Part shown: positions 40,672 through 55,600 of the stretch, in pieces
Numbering within the stretch: position 1 is the first letter of the stretch
How the letters are laid out: the number at the start of each line of letters is the position of its first letter
NCBI RefSeq assembly: GCF_013365535.1
Contig: NZ_CP053590.1
Location: forward strand, 3,772,501 to 3,836,500
Source of the DNA: Aquimarina sp. TRL1
GTDB taxonomy: Bacteria; Bacteroidota; Bacteroidia; Flavobacteriales; Flavobacteriaceae
Length of the DNA stretch: 64,000 nt
Direction: 5' to 3'
Notes under the pieces: model-generated
Told to the model about the DNA's origin: nothing
The model's input: the letters and a program-made list of their open reading frames with translations, nothing else
Databases searched by the model: none
Position numbers and translations under genes: made by a program

Positions 40672-43600
40672 ATGGATATAATTACTCCTAATTTGATTAA
40701 GCATACCCACAAAAACTATTTATTATTTTCTTTTTTACTACTTCTGTTTCCTTTTGTCAGTTTTTCGCAAGCAACATTGACAACAGGTCCTACGGACGCT
40801 CAGATTTTTGGGCAGTTACAAGGAGAAGGTGTCACCTTGAGTAATCCTTCTTTAGTTTCTGGAGTAAGAGCCTCGCAGATAGGGTTGTTTTCTAATGGAC
40901 TTGGAGGAGCAAACCTTTCTTTGGATAGGGGAATTGCTTTTACTACAGGTACAGTTACAGAAGCATTTACAACAAATAATCAAACACAGGTAACTGAAGG
41001 ACCCGCAGGAGGAGCTACTTTTTCATATGCTCCAATAATTGCTATAGATCCTACAGCTAATAATGATGTGGTTGTATACGAATTTGATGTTACGCTAGAT
41101 CCTAATATTGGAGAGTTGGTGGTAGAATATCAATTTGGATCGGATGAATACCCGGATTATGTAGGAAGTAGATTTAATGATATTTTTGGTTTTTTCGTTT
41201 CCGGACCGGGAATAACAGGAACTCAAAATATTGCGTTAGTTCCTGGTACATCCAGCCCTGTAGCTGTAAATACAATTAATGCAGGATTTGTCGGATGTTT
41301 TGATGATACAACTACAGAGGATTTAACCAACAGTGCTCTGTATATTAATAATGGACATACTACGACAGGTGCTTGTAATACAAATCCAGGACCATTTGTA
41401 ATGACTACAGAATATAATGGTTTGACAGGAAGGATAACAGGAAATTTATCCGGGTTAACACCGGGTAATACGTATAGATTTGCTATAGCAATTGCTGATA
41501 CTGGAGATCCTTCGTTAGATTCTGGAGTATTTGTGAGTCAGATTTCTGGTTTGGGAGATTCTGATTTAGATGGATTGTCAGATGTGGTAGATTTAGATGA
41601 TGATAATGATGGATTAAGAGATATTGATGAAACTTGCAATGGTTTTTTAGCAAAAAATACTTCAGGGGCTTGGACAGGATCGACTACTTCCACTTTAACG
41701 GCTACCTATACAGGAGCAAGCTCACAAACTGTAGTTAGTAATTTTAACGATGGACAGATAGCATTTAATGTTAATCAGAATGGTGGAGAGCAACGAATGG
41801 CACAATCAGGAAATGTTAGTTATACGTTAAGTTTCTCCCCGGCTGTACCAGCAGAAGAAATAGCTTTTAGTATTGATGATGTCGATATTGGAAATGGAAC
41901 AGCAGTTAGTTCTACATATGCTTTTTCAGTAAATGGAGCTGGACCAGTTGGAGCGTTTAAATCGGTATCTATTGGAGCAGGCAACTATATGAATTTTAAT
42001 GAAAATACAGGACTTATTACACTTAATGGTACTGTAAATGATCAAAGAATAATACTTAAGGGAGTAAATAGTGCTTTAGTTTCTAGTATCACAATCACTT
42101 CTACGGGGATTAATGGAGGAGACCTAGTCGCATACTCACTTTTTGCTAAAGAACCTTGTGATACTGATAGTGATGGAATATTAGATTTATTAGATTTAGA
42201 TTCAGATAATGATAGTTGTGCAGATGCTTTAGAAGGAGATAATGGAGGTCTTACATTAGCAAGTTTAGATGCAAACGGTAGAATTACAGGAGGAGTAGAT
42301 GCTAATGGTGTTCCCACGGCAGTTTCAGGTGGACAAGCAGACGTAAGTAGTACTAATAATGCAGTGACCTCTACCACCTGTGATGATGATGGAGATGGTG
42401 TAATAAATGGAAATGATGTATGTACCGGGTTTAGTGATACTGCTGATGCAGATGGTGACGGAGTTCCTGATGGCTGTGATTTAGATTCAGATAATGATGG
42501 AGTATCCGATATAGATGAAGGGATTTGTACGCTAACCTCTACAGGAACCTGGACAGGGTCAGGAACTACATTTTCCAGTAATGCGGCAGGAGTAACTGTG
42601 ACAACTACTTCTACTTTTACAGCCCCGGCAAATTCTTTACCTTTTAGTGATAATACATTTAATACAACAAATTTTTGGACACCTAATCTGGCTTCAGCTC
42701 CTTCATTAATATATGATGTGAATTGGGATAGTACTCCGGATTCAGGGGCAGATATAGATTTACCATCGGATGACCAGGGATCGGGAACCCTAACATTTAC
42801 TTTTAGTGAGCCAGTGACAGATCCTACTTTTCATATAGATAAATTAGGAGGAAATGGTAGTTCAGGAAGTCTTTCTTTATCGAATTCATTACAATTAACG
42901 ATGGTAACGTCGGGAGTCACATTATCTAGATTAAGTGGTTCGGATGATTTTCAGGTATTAGGAGGAACAACGATTCAGAGAGCACCTAATGTAGTTATAA
43001 CGAGCAATTCTCCGGAAACTTTGGCAGGAATGACAGAAGGAACAGCCTCTGGTTCTGTTAGAATTAACGGGACATTTACTTCTGTAACCTTTAATTGGAA
43101 AGGAGTAGGTATAGAAGGATTTGGAGGGGATTTGATAGAGTTCGCTTTACAAACATGTGTGTCAAGAGATAGTGATAATGATGGAAAGCCAGACTATTTA
43201 GATTTAGATAGTGATAATGATGGGATAGCAGATATAATCGAAGCAGGTGGAATTGATACCGATGGTGATGGAGCGATTGATTACCCGACTCCAGGGGATC
43301 CAACGTCTATGACGGATGCAGATGGAGATGGATTAGAAGATAGTGTAGATACAATTGACAGTGGTAGTGGCGCTGGAGAAGTAACTAGTGGTACAGCGTT
43401 GTTAAATCCTGATAGCGATAATGATGGTATTGTAGATAGCCTGGATTTAGATAGTGATAATGATGGGCTAACAGATATCAGTGAAGCTGGAGGAGTAGAT
43501 ACTGATGGTGATGGAGCGATAGATTATCCAACCCCGGGAGATCCAACCTCTATGGCAGATGTTGATGGTGATGGATTTGCAGATAGTGTTGATACAGATG

Positions 43601-46600
43601 ATAATACGGTTGCAGGAACAGGAGATGGCGGAACGATGCTACCGTTAACCAATACCGATGGTACAGGAGGGCTGGATTATCAGGATATTGATAGTGACGG
43701 CGATGGTATTGTAGATAATATAGAAATACAACCAACAGTTGGTTATGTTGCCCCAAGTGGTACGGATACTGATGGCGATGGTATTGATGATAGCTATGAT
43801 CCTGATGATGGCGGAACAGCATTAGTTGCCATAGATACAGATATGGATGGTAGTGCAGATTATATAGATACCGATAGTGATAATGATGGAGAATCTGATT
43901 CTATAGAAGGCTGGGATACTGATGGCGATGGGGTTGCCGATACGGTTGCTTCAGGAAGTGATAGTGATGGCGATGGATTGGATGATAATTATGATATGAT
44001 TGTTTTAAGTGGAGCTACTTCCGGTACAAACCCATCAAATGGTTCAGTGCCTACAGACTTCCCAGATGTTGACTTACCAGGAGTAGGAGATATGGATTGG
44101 AGAGAGCACGACAGTGATGGGGATGGTGTTAATGATATTTCAGATGTAGATGATGATAATGATGGTATTCCAGATGTTTTAGAATCAGGAGGGAATGATC
44201 CTAATGGGGATGCAGATGGTGATGGTATTCCTAACTGGCAGGATACGACAGATGATGGAGGCGCTGGAGATGGAAGTACAACAGATTATACAGATAGTAA
44301 TGGTGATGGTATTCCGGATGTATATGATGTAGATGGTGATGGCGTTGCGAATCATTTGGATTTAGATAGTGATAATGATGGAGTTGCAGATATTACAGAA
44401 GCCGGAGGAGTTGATACCGACGGAGACGGAGCGATAGATTACCCGACTCCAGGGGATCCAACGTCTATGACGGATGCAGATGGTGACGGATTAGAAGATA
44501 GTCTGGATACGATTGACAGTGGTAGTGGAGCAGGAGAGGTTACCACAGGTACAGCCTTACCGAATCCTGATAGTGATGGTGATGGTGTTCCTAATACTGC
44601 AGACTTAGATAGTGATAATGATGGAGTTGCAGATATCGTAGAAAACGGAGGAGTTGATACGGATGGAGACGGAGCAATAGACTACCCGACTCCGGGAGAT
44701 CCAACCTCTATGGCAGATGTTGATGGTGATGGATTTGCTGATAGTGTTGATACGGATGATAATACAGTTGCAGGTACAGGAGATGGCGGAACGGCTCTGG
44801 TTGTAGGAGACCAGGATAATGATGGAGTTGTAGATTACTTAGATTTAGATAGTGATAATGATGGAATTTCAGATACAATAGAAAACGGAGGAGTTGATGC
44901 AGATGGCGATGGAGTTTTAGATGGAATTACCGATACTGATGGCGATGGATTTGCAGATAGTGTTGATACGGATGATAATACGGTTGCAGGAACAGGAGAT
45001 GGCGGAACCAATTTACCGTCACCGGACAGTGATAATGACGGTATTATAGATAGCCTGGATTTAGATAGTGATAATGATGGGTTAACAGATATCAGTGAAG
45101 CTGGAGGAGTAGATACTGATGGTGATGGAGCGATAGATTATCCAACCCCGGGAGATCCAACCTCTATGGTTGATGTCGATGGTGATGGATTTGCTGATAG
45201 TGTTGATACAGATGATAATACGGTTGCAGGAACAGGAGATGGCGGAACGATGCTACCGTTACCCAATACCGATGGTACAGGAGGGCTGGATTATCAGGAT
45301 ATTGATAGTGATGGTGATGGTATTGTAGATAATATAGAAGGACAACCAACGGTTGGTTATGTTGCCCCAAGTGGTACGGATACTGATGGCGATGGTATTG
45401 ATGATAGCTATGACCCTGATGATGGTGGAACAGCATTAGTTGCCATAGACACAGATATGGATGGTAGTGCAGATTATATAGATACCGATAGTGATAATGA
45501 TGGAGAATCTGATTCTATAGAAGGCTGGGATACTGATGGCGATGGGGTTGCCGATACGGTTGCTTCAGGAAGTGATAGTGATGGCGATGGATTGGATGAT
45601 AATTATGATACGATTGTTTTAAGTGGAGCTACTTCCGGTACGAACCCATCAAATGGTTCAGTGCCTACAGACTTCCCAGATGTTGACTTACCAGGAGTAG
45701 GAGATATGGATTGGAGAGAGCACGACAGTGATGGTGATGGTGTTAATGATGTTTCAGATGTAGATGATGATAATGATGGTATTCCAGATGTTTTAGAATC
45801 AGGAGGGAATGATCCTAATGGGGATGCAGATGGTGATGGTATTCCTAACTGGCAGGATACGACAGATGATGGAGGCGCTGGAGATGGAAGTACAACAGAT
45901 TATACAGATAGTAATGGTGATGGTATTCCGGATGTATATGATGTAGATGGTGATGGCGTTGCGAATCATTTGGATTTAGATAGTGATAATGATGGAGTTG
46001 CAGATATTACAGAAGCCGGAGGAGTTGATACCGACGGAGACGGAGCGATAGATTACCCGACTCCAGGGGATCCAACGTCTATGACGGATGCAGATGGTGA
46101 CGGATTAGAAGATAGTCTGGATACGATTGACAGTGGTAGTGGAGCAGGAGAGGTTACCACAGGTACAGCCTTACCGAATCCTGATAGTGATGGTGATGGT
46201 GTTCCTAATACTGCAGACTTAGATAGTGATAATGATGGAGTTGCAGATATCGTAGAAAACGGAGGAGTTGATACGGATGGAGACGGAGCAATAGACTACC
46301 CGACTCCGGGAGATCCAACCTCTATGGCAGATGTTGATGGTGATGGATTTGCTGATAGTGTTGATACGGATGATAATACAGTTGCAGGTACAGGAGATGG
46401 CGGAACGGCTCTGGTTGTAGGAGACCAGGATAATGATGGAGTTGTAGATTACTTAGATTTAGATAGTGATAATGATGGAATTTCAGATACAATAGAAAAC
46501 GGAGGAGTTGATGCAGATGGCGATGGAGTTTTAGATGGAATTACCGATACTGATGGCGATGGATTTGCAGATAGTGTTGATACGGATGATAATACGGTTG

Positions 46601-49600
46601 CAGGAACAGGAGATGGCGGAACCAATTTACCGTCACCGGACAGTGATAATGACGGTATTATAGATAGCCTGGATTTAGATAGTGATAATGATGGGTTAAC
46701 AGATATCAGTGAAGCTGGAGGAGTAGATACTGATGGTGATGGAGCGATAGATTATCCAACCCCGGGAGATCCAACCTCTATGGTTGATGTCGATGGTGAT
46801 GGATTTGCTGATAGTGTTGATACAGATGATAATACGGTTGCAGGAACAGGAGATGGCGGAACGATGCTACCGTTACCCAATACCGATGGTACAGGAGGGC
46901 TGGATTATCAGGATATTGATAGTGATGGTGATGGTATTGTAGATAATATAGAAGGACAACCAACGGTTGGTTATGTTGCCCCAAGTGGTACGGATACTGA
47001 TGGCGATGGTATTGATGATAGCTATGACCCTGATGATGGTGGAACAGCATTAGTTGCCATAGACACAGATATGGATGGTAGTGCAGATTATATAGATACC
47101 GATAGTGATAATGATGGAGAATCTGATTCTATAGAAGGCTGGGATACTGATGGCGATGGGGTTGCCGATACGGTTGCTTCAGGAAGTGATAGTGATGGCG
47201 ATGGATTGGATGATAATTATGATACGATTGTTTTAAGTGGAGCTACTTCCGGTACGAACCCATCAAATGGTTCAGTGCCTACAGACTTCCCAGATGTTGA
47301 CTTACCAGGAGTAGGAGATATGGATTGGAGAGAGCACGACAGTGATGGTGATGGTGTTAATGATGTTTCAGATGTAGATGATGATAATGATGGTATTCCA
47401 GATGTTTTAGAATCAGGAGGGAATGATCCTAATGGGGATGCAGATGGTGATGGTATTCCTAACTGGCAGGATACGACAGATGATGGAGGCGCTGGAGATG
47501 GAAGTACAACAGATTATACAGATAGTAATGGCGATGGTATTCCGGATGTATATGATGTAGATGGTGATGGCGTTGCGAATCATTTGGATTTAGATAGTGA
47601 TAATGATGGAGTTGCAGATATTACAGAAGCCGGAGGAGTTGATACCGACGGAGACGGAGCGATAGATTACCCGACTCCAGGGGATCCAACGTCTATGACG
47701 GATGCAGATGGTGACGGATTAGAAGATAGTCTGGATACGATTGACAGTGGTAGTGGAGCAGGAGAGGTTACCACAGGTACAGCCTTACCGAATCCTGATA
47801 GTGATGGTGATGGTGTTCCTAATACTGCAGACTTAGATAGTGATAATGATGGAGTTGCAGATATCGTAGAGAACGGAGGAGTTGATACCGATGGAGACGG
47901 AGCAATAGATTACCCGACTCCGGGAGATCCAACCTCTATGGCAGATGTTGATGGTGATGGATTTGCAGATAGTGTTGATACGGATGATAATACAGTTGCA
48001 GGTACAGGAGATGGTGGAACAAGTTTACCTTCCCCGGATAGTGACAATGATGGAGTTGTAGATTACTTAGATTTAGATAGTGATAATGATGGAATTTCAG
48101 ATACAATAGAAAACGGAGGAGTTGATGCAGATGGCGATGGAGTTTTAGATGGAATTACCGATACTGATGGTGATGGATTTGCAGATAGTGTTGATACGGA
48201 TGATAATACAGTTGCAGGAACAGGAGATGGCGGAACCAATTTACCGTCACCGGACAGTGATAATGACGGTATTATAGATAGCCTGGATTTAGATAGTGAT
48301 AATGATGGGCTAACAGATATCATTGAAGCTGGAGGAGTAGATACTGATGGTGATGGAGCGATAGATTACCCAACCCCGGGAGATCCAACGTCTATGGTTG
48401 ATGTCGATGGTGATGGATTTGCTGATAGTGTGGATACAGATGATAATACGGTTGCAGGTACAGGAGATGGCGGAACGATGCTACCGTTACCCAATACCGA
48501 TGGTACAGGAGGACCGGATTATCAGGATATTGATAGTGATGGTGATGGTATTGTAGATAATATAGAAGGACAACCAACGGTTGGTTATGTTGCCCCAAGT
48601 GGTACGGATACCGATGGTGATGGTATTGATGATAGCTATGATCCTGATGATGGCGGAACAGTATTAGTTGCCATAGATACAGATATGGATGGTAGTGCAG
48701 ATTATATAGATACCGATAGTGATAATGATGGAGAATCTGATTCTATAGAAGGTTGGGATACTGATGGCGATGGGGTTGCCGATACGGTTGCTTCAGGAAG
48801 TGATAGTGATGGCGATGGATTGGATGATAATTATGATACGATTGTTTTAAGTGGAGCTACTTCAGGAAGCAATGCAGGTAATAATACTGTAGCTCCTTTA
48901 ACAGATGGTATCTTAGCTGATGTAGATAATCCTGGAGTAGGAGATCTAGATTACAGGGAGAATGACAGTGATGGGGATGGTATTGATGATGCGGTAGATG
49001 CCGATGATGATAATGATGGTATTCCAGATGTTTTAGAATCAGGAGGGAATGATCCTAATGGGGATGCAGATGGTGATGGTATTCCCAACTGGCAGGATAC
49101 GACAGATGATGGAGGCGCTGGAGATGGAAGTACAACAGATTATACAGATAGTAATGGTGATGGTATTCCGGATGTATATGATGTAGATGGTGATGGCGTT
49201 GCGAATCATTTGGATTTAGATAGTGATAATGATGGAGTTGCAGATATTACAGAAGCCGGAGGAGTTGATACCGACGGAGACGGAGCGATAGATTACCCGA
49301 CTCCAGGGGATCCAACGTCTATGACGGATGCAGATGGTGACGGATTAGAAGATAGTCTGGATACGATTGACAGTGGTAGTGGAGCAGGAGAGGTTACCAC
49401 AGGTACAGCCTTACCGAATCCTGATAGTGATGGTGATGGTGTTCCTAATACTGCAGACTTAGATAGTGATAATGATGGAGTTGCAGATATCGTAGAGAAC
49501 GGAGGAGTTGATACCGATGGAGATGGAGCAATAGACTACCCGACTCCGGGAGATCCAACCTCTATGGTAGATGTTGATGGTGATGGATTTGCAGATAGTG

Positions 49601-52600
49601 TTGATACGGATGATAATACAGTTGCAGGTACAGGAGATGGTGGAACAAGTTTACCTTCCCCGGATAGTGACAATGATGGAGTTGTAGATAGCCTGGATTT
49701 AGATAGTGATAATGACGGGATTTCTGATGTAACAGAAAACGGAGGAGTTGATGCAGATGGCGATGGAGTTTTAGATGGAATTACCGATACTGATGGCGAT
49801 GGATTTGCAGATAGTGTTGATACGGATGATAATACGGTTGCAGGAACAGGAGATGGCGGAACCAATTTACCGTCACCGGACAGTGATAATGATGGTATTA
49901 TAGATAGCCTGGATTTAGATAGTGATAATGATGGGCTAACAGATATTAGTGAAGCTGGAGGAGTAGATACTGATGGCGATGGAGCGATAGATTATCCAAC
50001 CCCGGGAGATCCAACCTCTATGGTTGATGTTGATGGTGATGGATTTGCAGATAGTGTCGATACAGATGATAATACGGTTGCAGGTACAGGAGATGGCGGA
50101 ACGATGCTACCGTTACCCAATACCGATGGTACAGGAGGGCTGGATTATCAGGATATTGATAGTGACGGCGATGGTATTGTAGATAATATAGAAGGACAAC
50201 CAACAGTTGGTTATGTTGCCCCAAGTGGTACGGATACCGATGGTGATGGTATTGATGATAGCTATGATCCTGATGATGGCGGAACAGCATTAGTTGCCAT
50301 AGATACAGATATGGATGGTAGTGCAGATTATATAGATACCGATAGTGATAATGATGGAGAATCTGATTCTATAGAAGGTTGGGATACTGATGGCGATGGG
50401 GTTGCCGATACGGTTGCTTCAGGAAGTGATAGTGATGGTGATGGATTGGATGATAATTATGATACGATTGTTTTAAGTGGAGCTACTTCAGGAAGCAATG
50501 CAGGTAATAATACTGTAGCTCCTTTAACAGATGGTGTCTTAGCTGATGTAGATAATCCTGGAGTAGGAGATCTAGATTACAGGGAGAATGACAGTGATGG
50601 GGATGGTATTGATGATGCGGTAGATGCCGATGATGATAATGATGGTATTCCAGATGTTTTAGAATCAGGAGGGAATGATCCTAATGGGGATGCAGATGGT
50701 GATGGTATTCCTAACTGGCAGGATACGACAGATGATGGAGGCGCTGGAGATGGAAGTACAACAGATTATACAGATAGTAATGGTGATGGTATTCCAGATG
50801 TATATGATGTAGATGGCGATGGCGTTGCGAATCATTTGGATTTAGATAGTGATAATGATGGAGTTGCAGATATTACAGAAGCCGGAGGAGTTGATACCGA
50901 CGGAGACGGAGCGATAGATTACCCGACTCTAGGGGATCCAACGTCTATGACGGATGCAGATGGTGACGGGTTAGAAGATAGTCTGGATACGATTGACAGT
51001 GGTAGTGGAGCAGGAGAGGTTACTACAGGTACAGCCTTACCGAATCCTGATAGTGATGGTGATGGTGTTTCTAATACTGCAGACTTAGATAGTGATAATG
51101 ATGGAGTTGCAGATATCGTAGAGAACGGAGGAGTTGATACCGATGGAGACGGAGCAATAGACTACCCGACTCCGGGAGATCCAACCTCTATGGCAGATGT
51201 TGATGGTGATGGATTTGCAGATAGTGTTGATACGGATGATAATACAGTTGCAGGTACAGGAGATGGTGGAACAAGTTTACCTTCCCCGGATAGTGACAAT
51301 GATGGAGTTGTAGATAGCCTGGATTTAGATAGTGATAATGACGGGATTTCAGATGTAACAGAAAACGGAGGAGTTGATGCAGATGGCGATGGAGTTTTAG
51401 ATGGAATTACCGATACTGATGGCGATGGATTTGCAGATAGTGTTGATACGGATGATAATACGGTTGCAGGAACAGGAGATGGTGGAACCAATTTACCGTC
51501 ACCGGACAGTGATAATGATGGTATTATAGATAGCCTGGATTTAGATAGTGATAATGATGGGCTAACAGATATTAGTGAAGCTGGAGGAGTAGATGCTGAT
51601 GGCGATGGAGCGATAGATTATCCAACCCCGGGAGATCCAACCTCTATGGTTGATGTCGATGGTGATGGATTTGCTGATAGTGTCGATACAGATGATAATA
51701 CGGTTGCAGGAACAGGAGATGGCGGAACGATGCTACCGTTACCCAATACCGATGGTACAGGAGGGCTGGATTATCAGGATATTGATAGTGATGGTGATGG
51801 TATTGTAGATAATATAGAAGGACAACCAACGGTTGGTTATGTTGCCCCAAGTGGTACGGATACCGATGGTGATGGTATTGATGATAGCTATGACCCTGAT
51901 GATGGAGGAACAGCATTAGTTGCCATAGATACAGATATGGATGGTAGTGCAGATTATATAGATACCGATAGTGATAATGATGGAGAATCTGATTCTATAG
52001 AAGGTTGGGATACTGATGGTGATGGGGTTGCCGATACGGTTGCTTCAGGAAGTGATAGTGATGGTGATGGATTGGATGATAATTATGATACGATTGTTTT
52101 AAGTGGAGCTACTTCAGGAAGCAATGCAGGTAATAATACTGTAGCTCCTTTAACAGATGGTATCTTAGCTGATGTAGATAATCCTGGAGTAGGAGATCTA
52201 GATTACAGGGAGAATGACAGTGATGGTGATGGTATTGATGATATGATAGATGCCGATGATGATAATGATGGTATTCCAGATGTTTTAGAATCAGGAGGGA
52301 ATGACCCTAATGGGGATGCAGATGGTGATGGTATTCTTAACTGGCAGGATACGACAGATGATGGAGGCGCCGGAGATGGAAGTACAACAGATTATACAGA
52401 TAGTAATGGCGATGGTATTCCAGATGTATATGATGTAGATGGCGATGGCGTTGCGAATCATTTGGATTTAGATAGTGATAATGATGGAGTTGCAGATATT
52501 ACAGAAGCCGGAGGAGTTGATACCGATGGAGACGGAGCGATAGATTACCCGACTCCAGGGGATCCAACGTCTATGACGGATGCAGATGGTGACGGATTAG

Positions 52601-55600
52601 AAGATAGTCTGGATACGATTGACAGTGGTAGTGGAGCAGGAGAGGTTACCACAGGTACAGCCTTACCGAATCCTGATAGTGATGGTGATGGTGTTCCTAA
52701 TACTGCAGACTTAGATAGTGATAATGATGGAGTTGCAGATATCGTAGAGAACGGAGGAGTTGATACCGATGGAGATGGAGCAATAGACTACCCGACTCCG
52801 GGAGATCCAACCTCTATGGCAGATGTTGATGGTGATGGATTTGCAGATAGTGTTGATACGGATGATAATACAGTTGCAGGTACAGGAGATGGCGGAACAA
52901 GTTTACCTTCCCCGGATAGTGACAATGATGGAGTTGTAGATAGCCTGGATTTGGATAGTGATAATGATGGAATTTCAGATGTAACAGAAAACGGAGGAGT
53001 TGATGCAGATGGCGATGGAGTTTTAGATGGAATTACCGATACTGATGGTGATGGATTTGTAGATAGTGTTGATACGGATGATAATACAGTTGCAGGAACA
53101 GGAGATGGCGGAACCAATTTACCGTCACCGGACAGTGATAATGATGGTATTATAGATAGCCTGGATTTAGATAGTGATAATGATGGGCTAACAGATATTA
53201 GTGAAGCTGGAGGAGTAGATGCTGATGGCGATGGAGCGATAGATTATCCAACCCCGGGAGATCCAACCTCTATGGTTGATGTCGATGGTGATGGATTTGC
53301 AGATAGTGTCGATACAGATGATAATACGGTTGCAGGAACAGGAGATGGCGGAACGATGCTGCCGTTACCCAATACCGATGGTACAGGAGGTCTGGATTAT
53401 CAGGATATTGATAGTGACGGCGATGGTATTGTAGATAATATAGAAATACAACCGACGGTTGGTTATGTTGCCCCAAGTGGTACAGATACCGATGGCGATG
53501 GTATTGATGATAGCTATGACCCTGATGATGGTGGAACAGCATTAGTTGCCATAGACACAGATATGGATAGTAGTGCAGATTATATAGATACCGATAGTGA
53601 TAATGATGGAGAATCTGATTCTATAGAAGGTTGGGATACTGATGGCGATGGGGTCGCCGATACGGTTGCTTCAGGAAGTGATAGTGATGGTGATGGATTG
53701 GATGATAATTATGATACGATTGTTTTAAGTGGAGCTACTTCCGGTACGAACGCATCAAATGGTTCAGTGCCTACAGACTTCCCAGATGTTGACTTACCAG
53801 GAGTAGGAGATATGGATTGGAGAGAGCACGACAGTGATGGTGATGGTGTTAATGATGTTTCAGATGTAGATGATGATAATGATGGTGTTCCAGATGTTTT
53901 AGAATCAGGAGGGAATGATCCTAATGGGGATGCAGATGGTGATGGTATTCTTAACTGGCAGGATACGACAGATGATGGAGGCGCTGGAGATGGAAGTACA
54001 ACAGATTATACAGATAGTAATGGTGATGGTATTCCGGATGTATATGATGTAGATGGTGATGGCGTTGCGAATCATTTGGATTTAGATAGTGATAATGATG
54101 GAGTTGCAGATATTACAGAAGCCGGAGGAGTTGATACTGACGGAGACGGAGCGATAGATTACCCGACTCTAGGGGATCCAACGTCTATGACGGATGCAGA
54201 TGGTGACGGGTTAGAAGATAGTCTGGATACGATTGACAGTGGTAGTGGAGCAGGAGAGGTTACCACAGGTACAGCCTTACCGAATCCTGATAGTGATGGT
54301 GATGGTGTTCCTAATACTGCAGACTTAGATAGTGATAATGATGGAGTTGCAGATATCGTAGAGAACGGAGGAGTTGATACCGATGGAGATGGAGCAATAG
54401 ATTACCCGACTCCGGGAGATCCAACCTCTATGGTAGATGTTGATGGTGATGGATTTGCTGATAGTGTTGATACGGATGATAATACAGTTGCAGGTACAGG
54501 AGATGGTGGAACAAGTTTACCTTCCCCGGATAGTGACAATGATGGAGTTGTAGATAGCCTGGATTTAGATAGTGATAATGATGGAATTTCTGATGTAACA
54601 GAAAACGGAGGAGTTGATGCAGATGGCGATGGAGTTTTAGATGGAATTACCGATACTGATGGTGATGGATTTGCAGATAGTGTTGATACGGATGATAATA
54701 CGGTTGCAGGAACAGGAGATGGCGGAACCAATTTACCGTCACCGGACAGTGATAATGATGGTATTATAGATAGCCTGGATTTAGATAGTGATAATGATGG
54801 GCTAACAGATATCAGTGAAGCTGGAGGAGTAGATACTGATGGTGATGGAGCGATAGATTATCCAACCCCGGGAGATCCAACGTCTATGGTTGATGTCGAT
54901 GGTGATGGATTTGCTGATAGTGTTGATACAGATGATAATACGGTTGCAGGTACAGGAGATGGCGGAACGATGCTACCGTTACCCAATACCGATGGTACAG
55001 GAGGGCTGGATTATCAGGATATTGATAGTGACGGCGATGGTATTGTAGATAATATAGAAGGACAACCAACGGTTGGTTATGTTGTCCCAAGTGGTACGGA
55101 TACCGATGGTGATGGTATTGATGATAGTTATGATCCTGATGATGGTGGAACAGCATTAGTTGCCATAGACACAGATATGGATGGTAGTGCAGATTATATA
55201 GATACCGATAGTGATAATGATGGAGAATCTGATTCTATAGAAGGTTGGGATACTGATGGCGATGGCGTTGCCGATACAGTTGCTTCAGGAAGTGATAGTG
55301 ATGGCGATGGATTGGATGATAATTATGATACGATTGTTTTAAGTGGAGCTACTTCCGGTACGAACCCATCAAATGGTTCAGTGCCTACAGACTTCCCAGA
55401 TGTTGACTTACCAGGAGTAGGAGATATGGATTGGAGAGAGCACGACAGTGATGGGGATGGTGTTAATGATGTTTCAGATGTAGATGATGATAATGATGGT
55501 GTTCCAGATGTTTTAGAATCAGGAGGGAATGATCCTAATGGGGATGCAGATGGTGATGGTATTCCTAACTGGCAGGATGCGACAGATGATGGAGGCGCTG

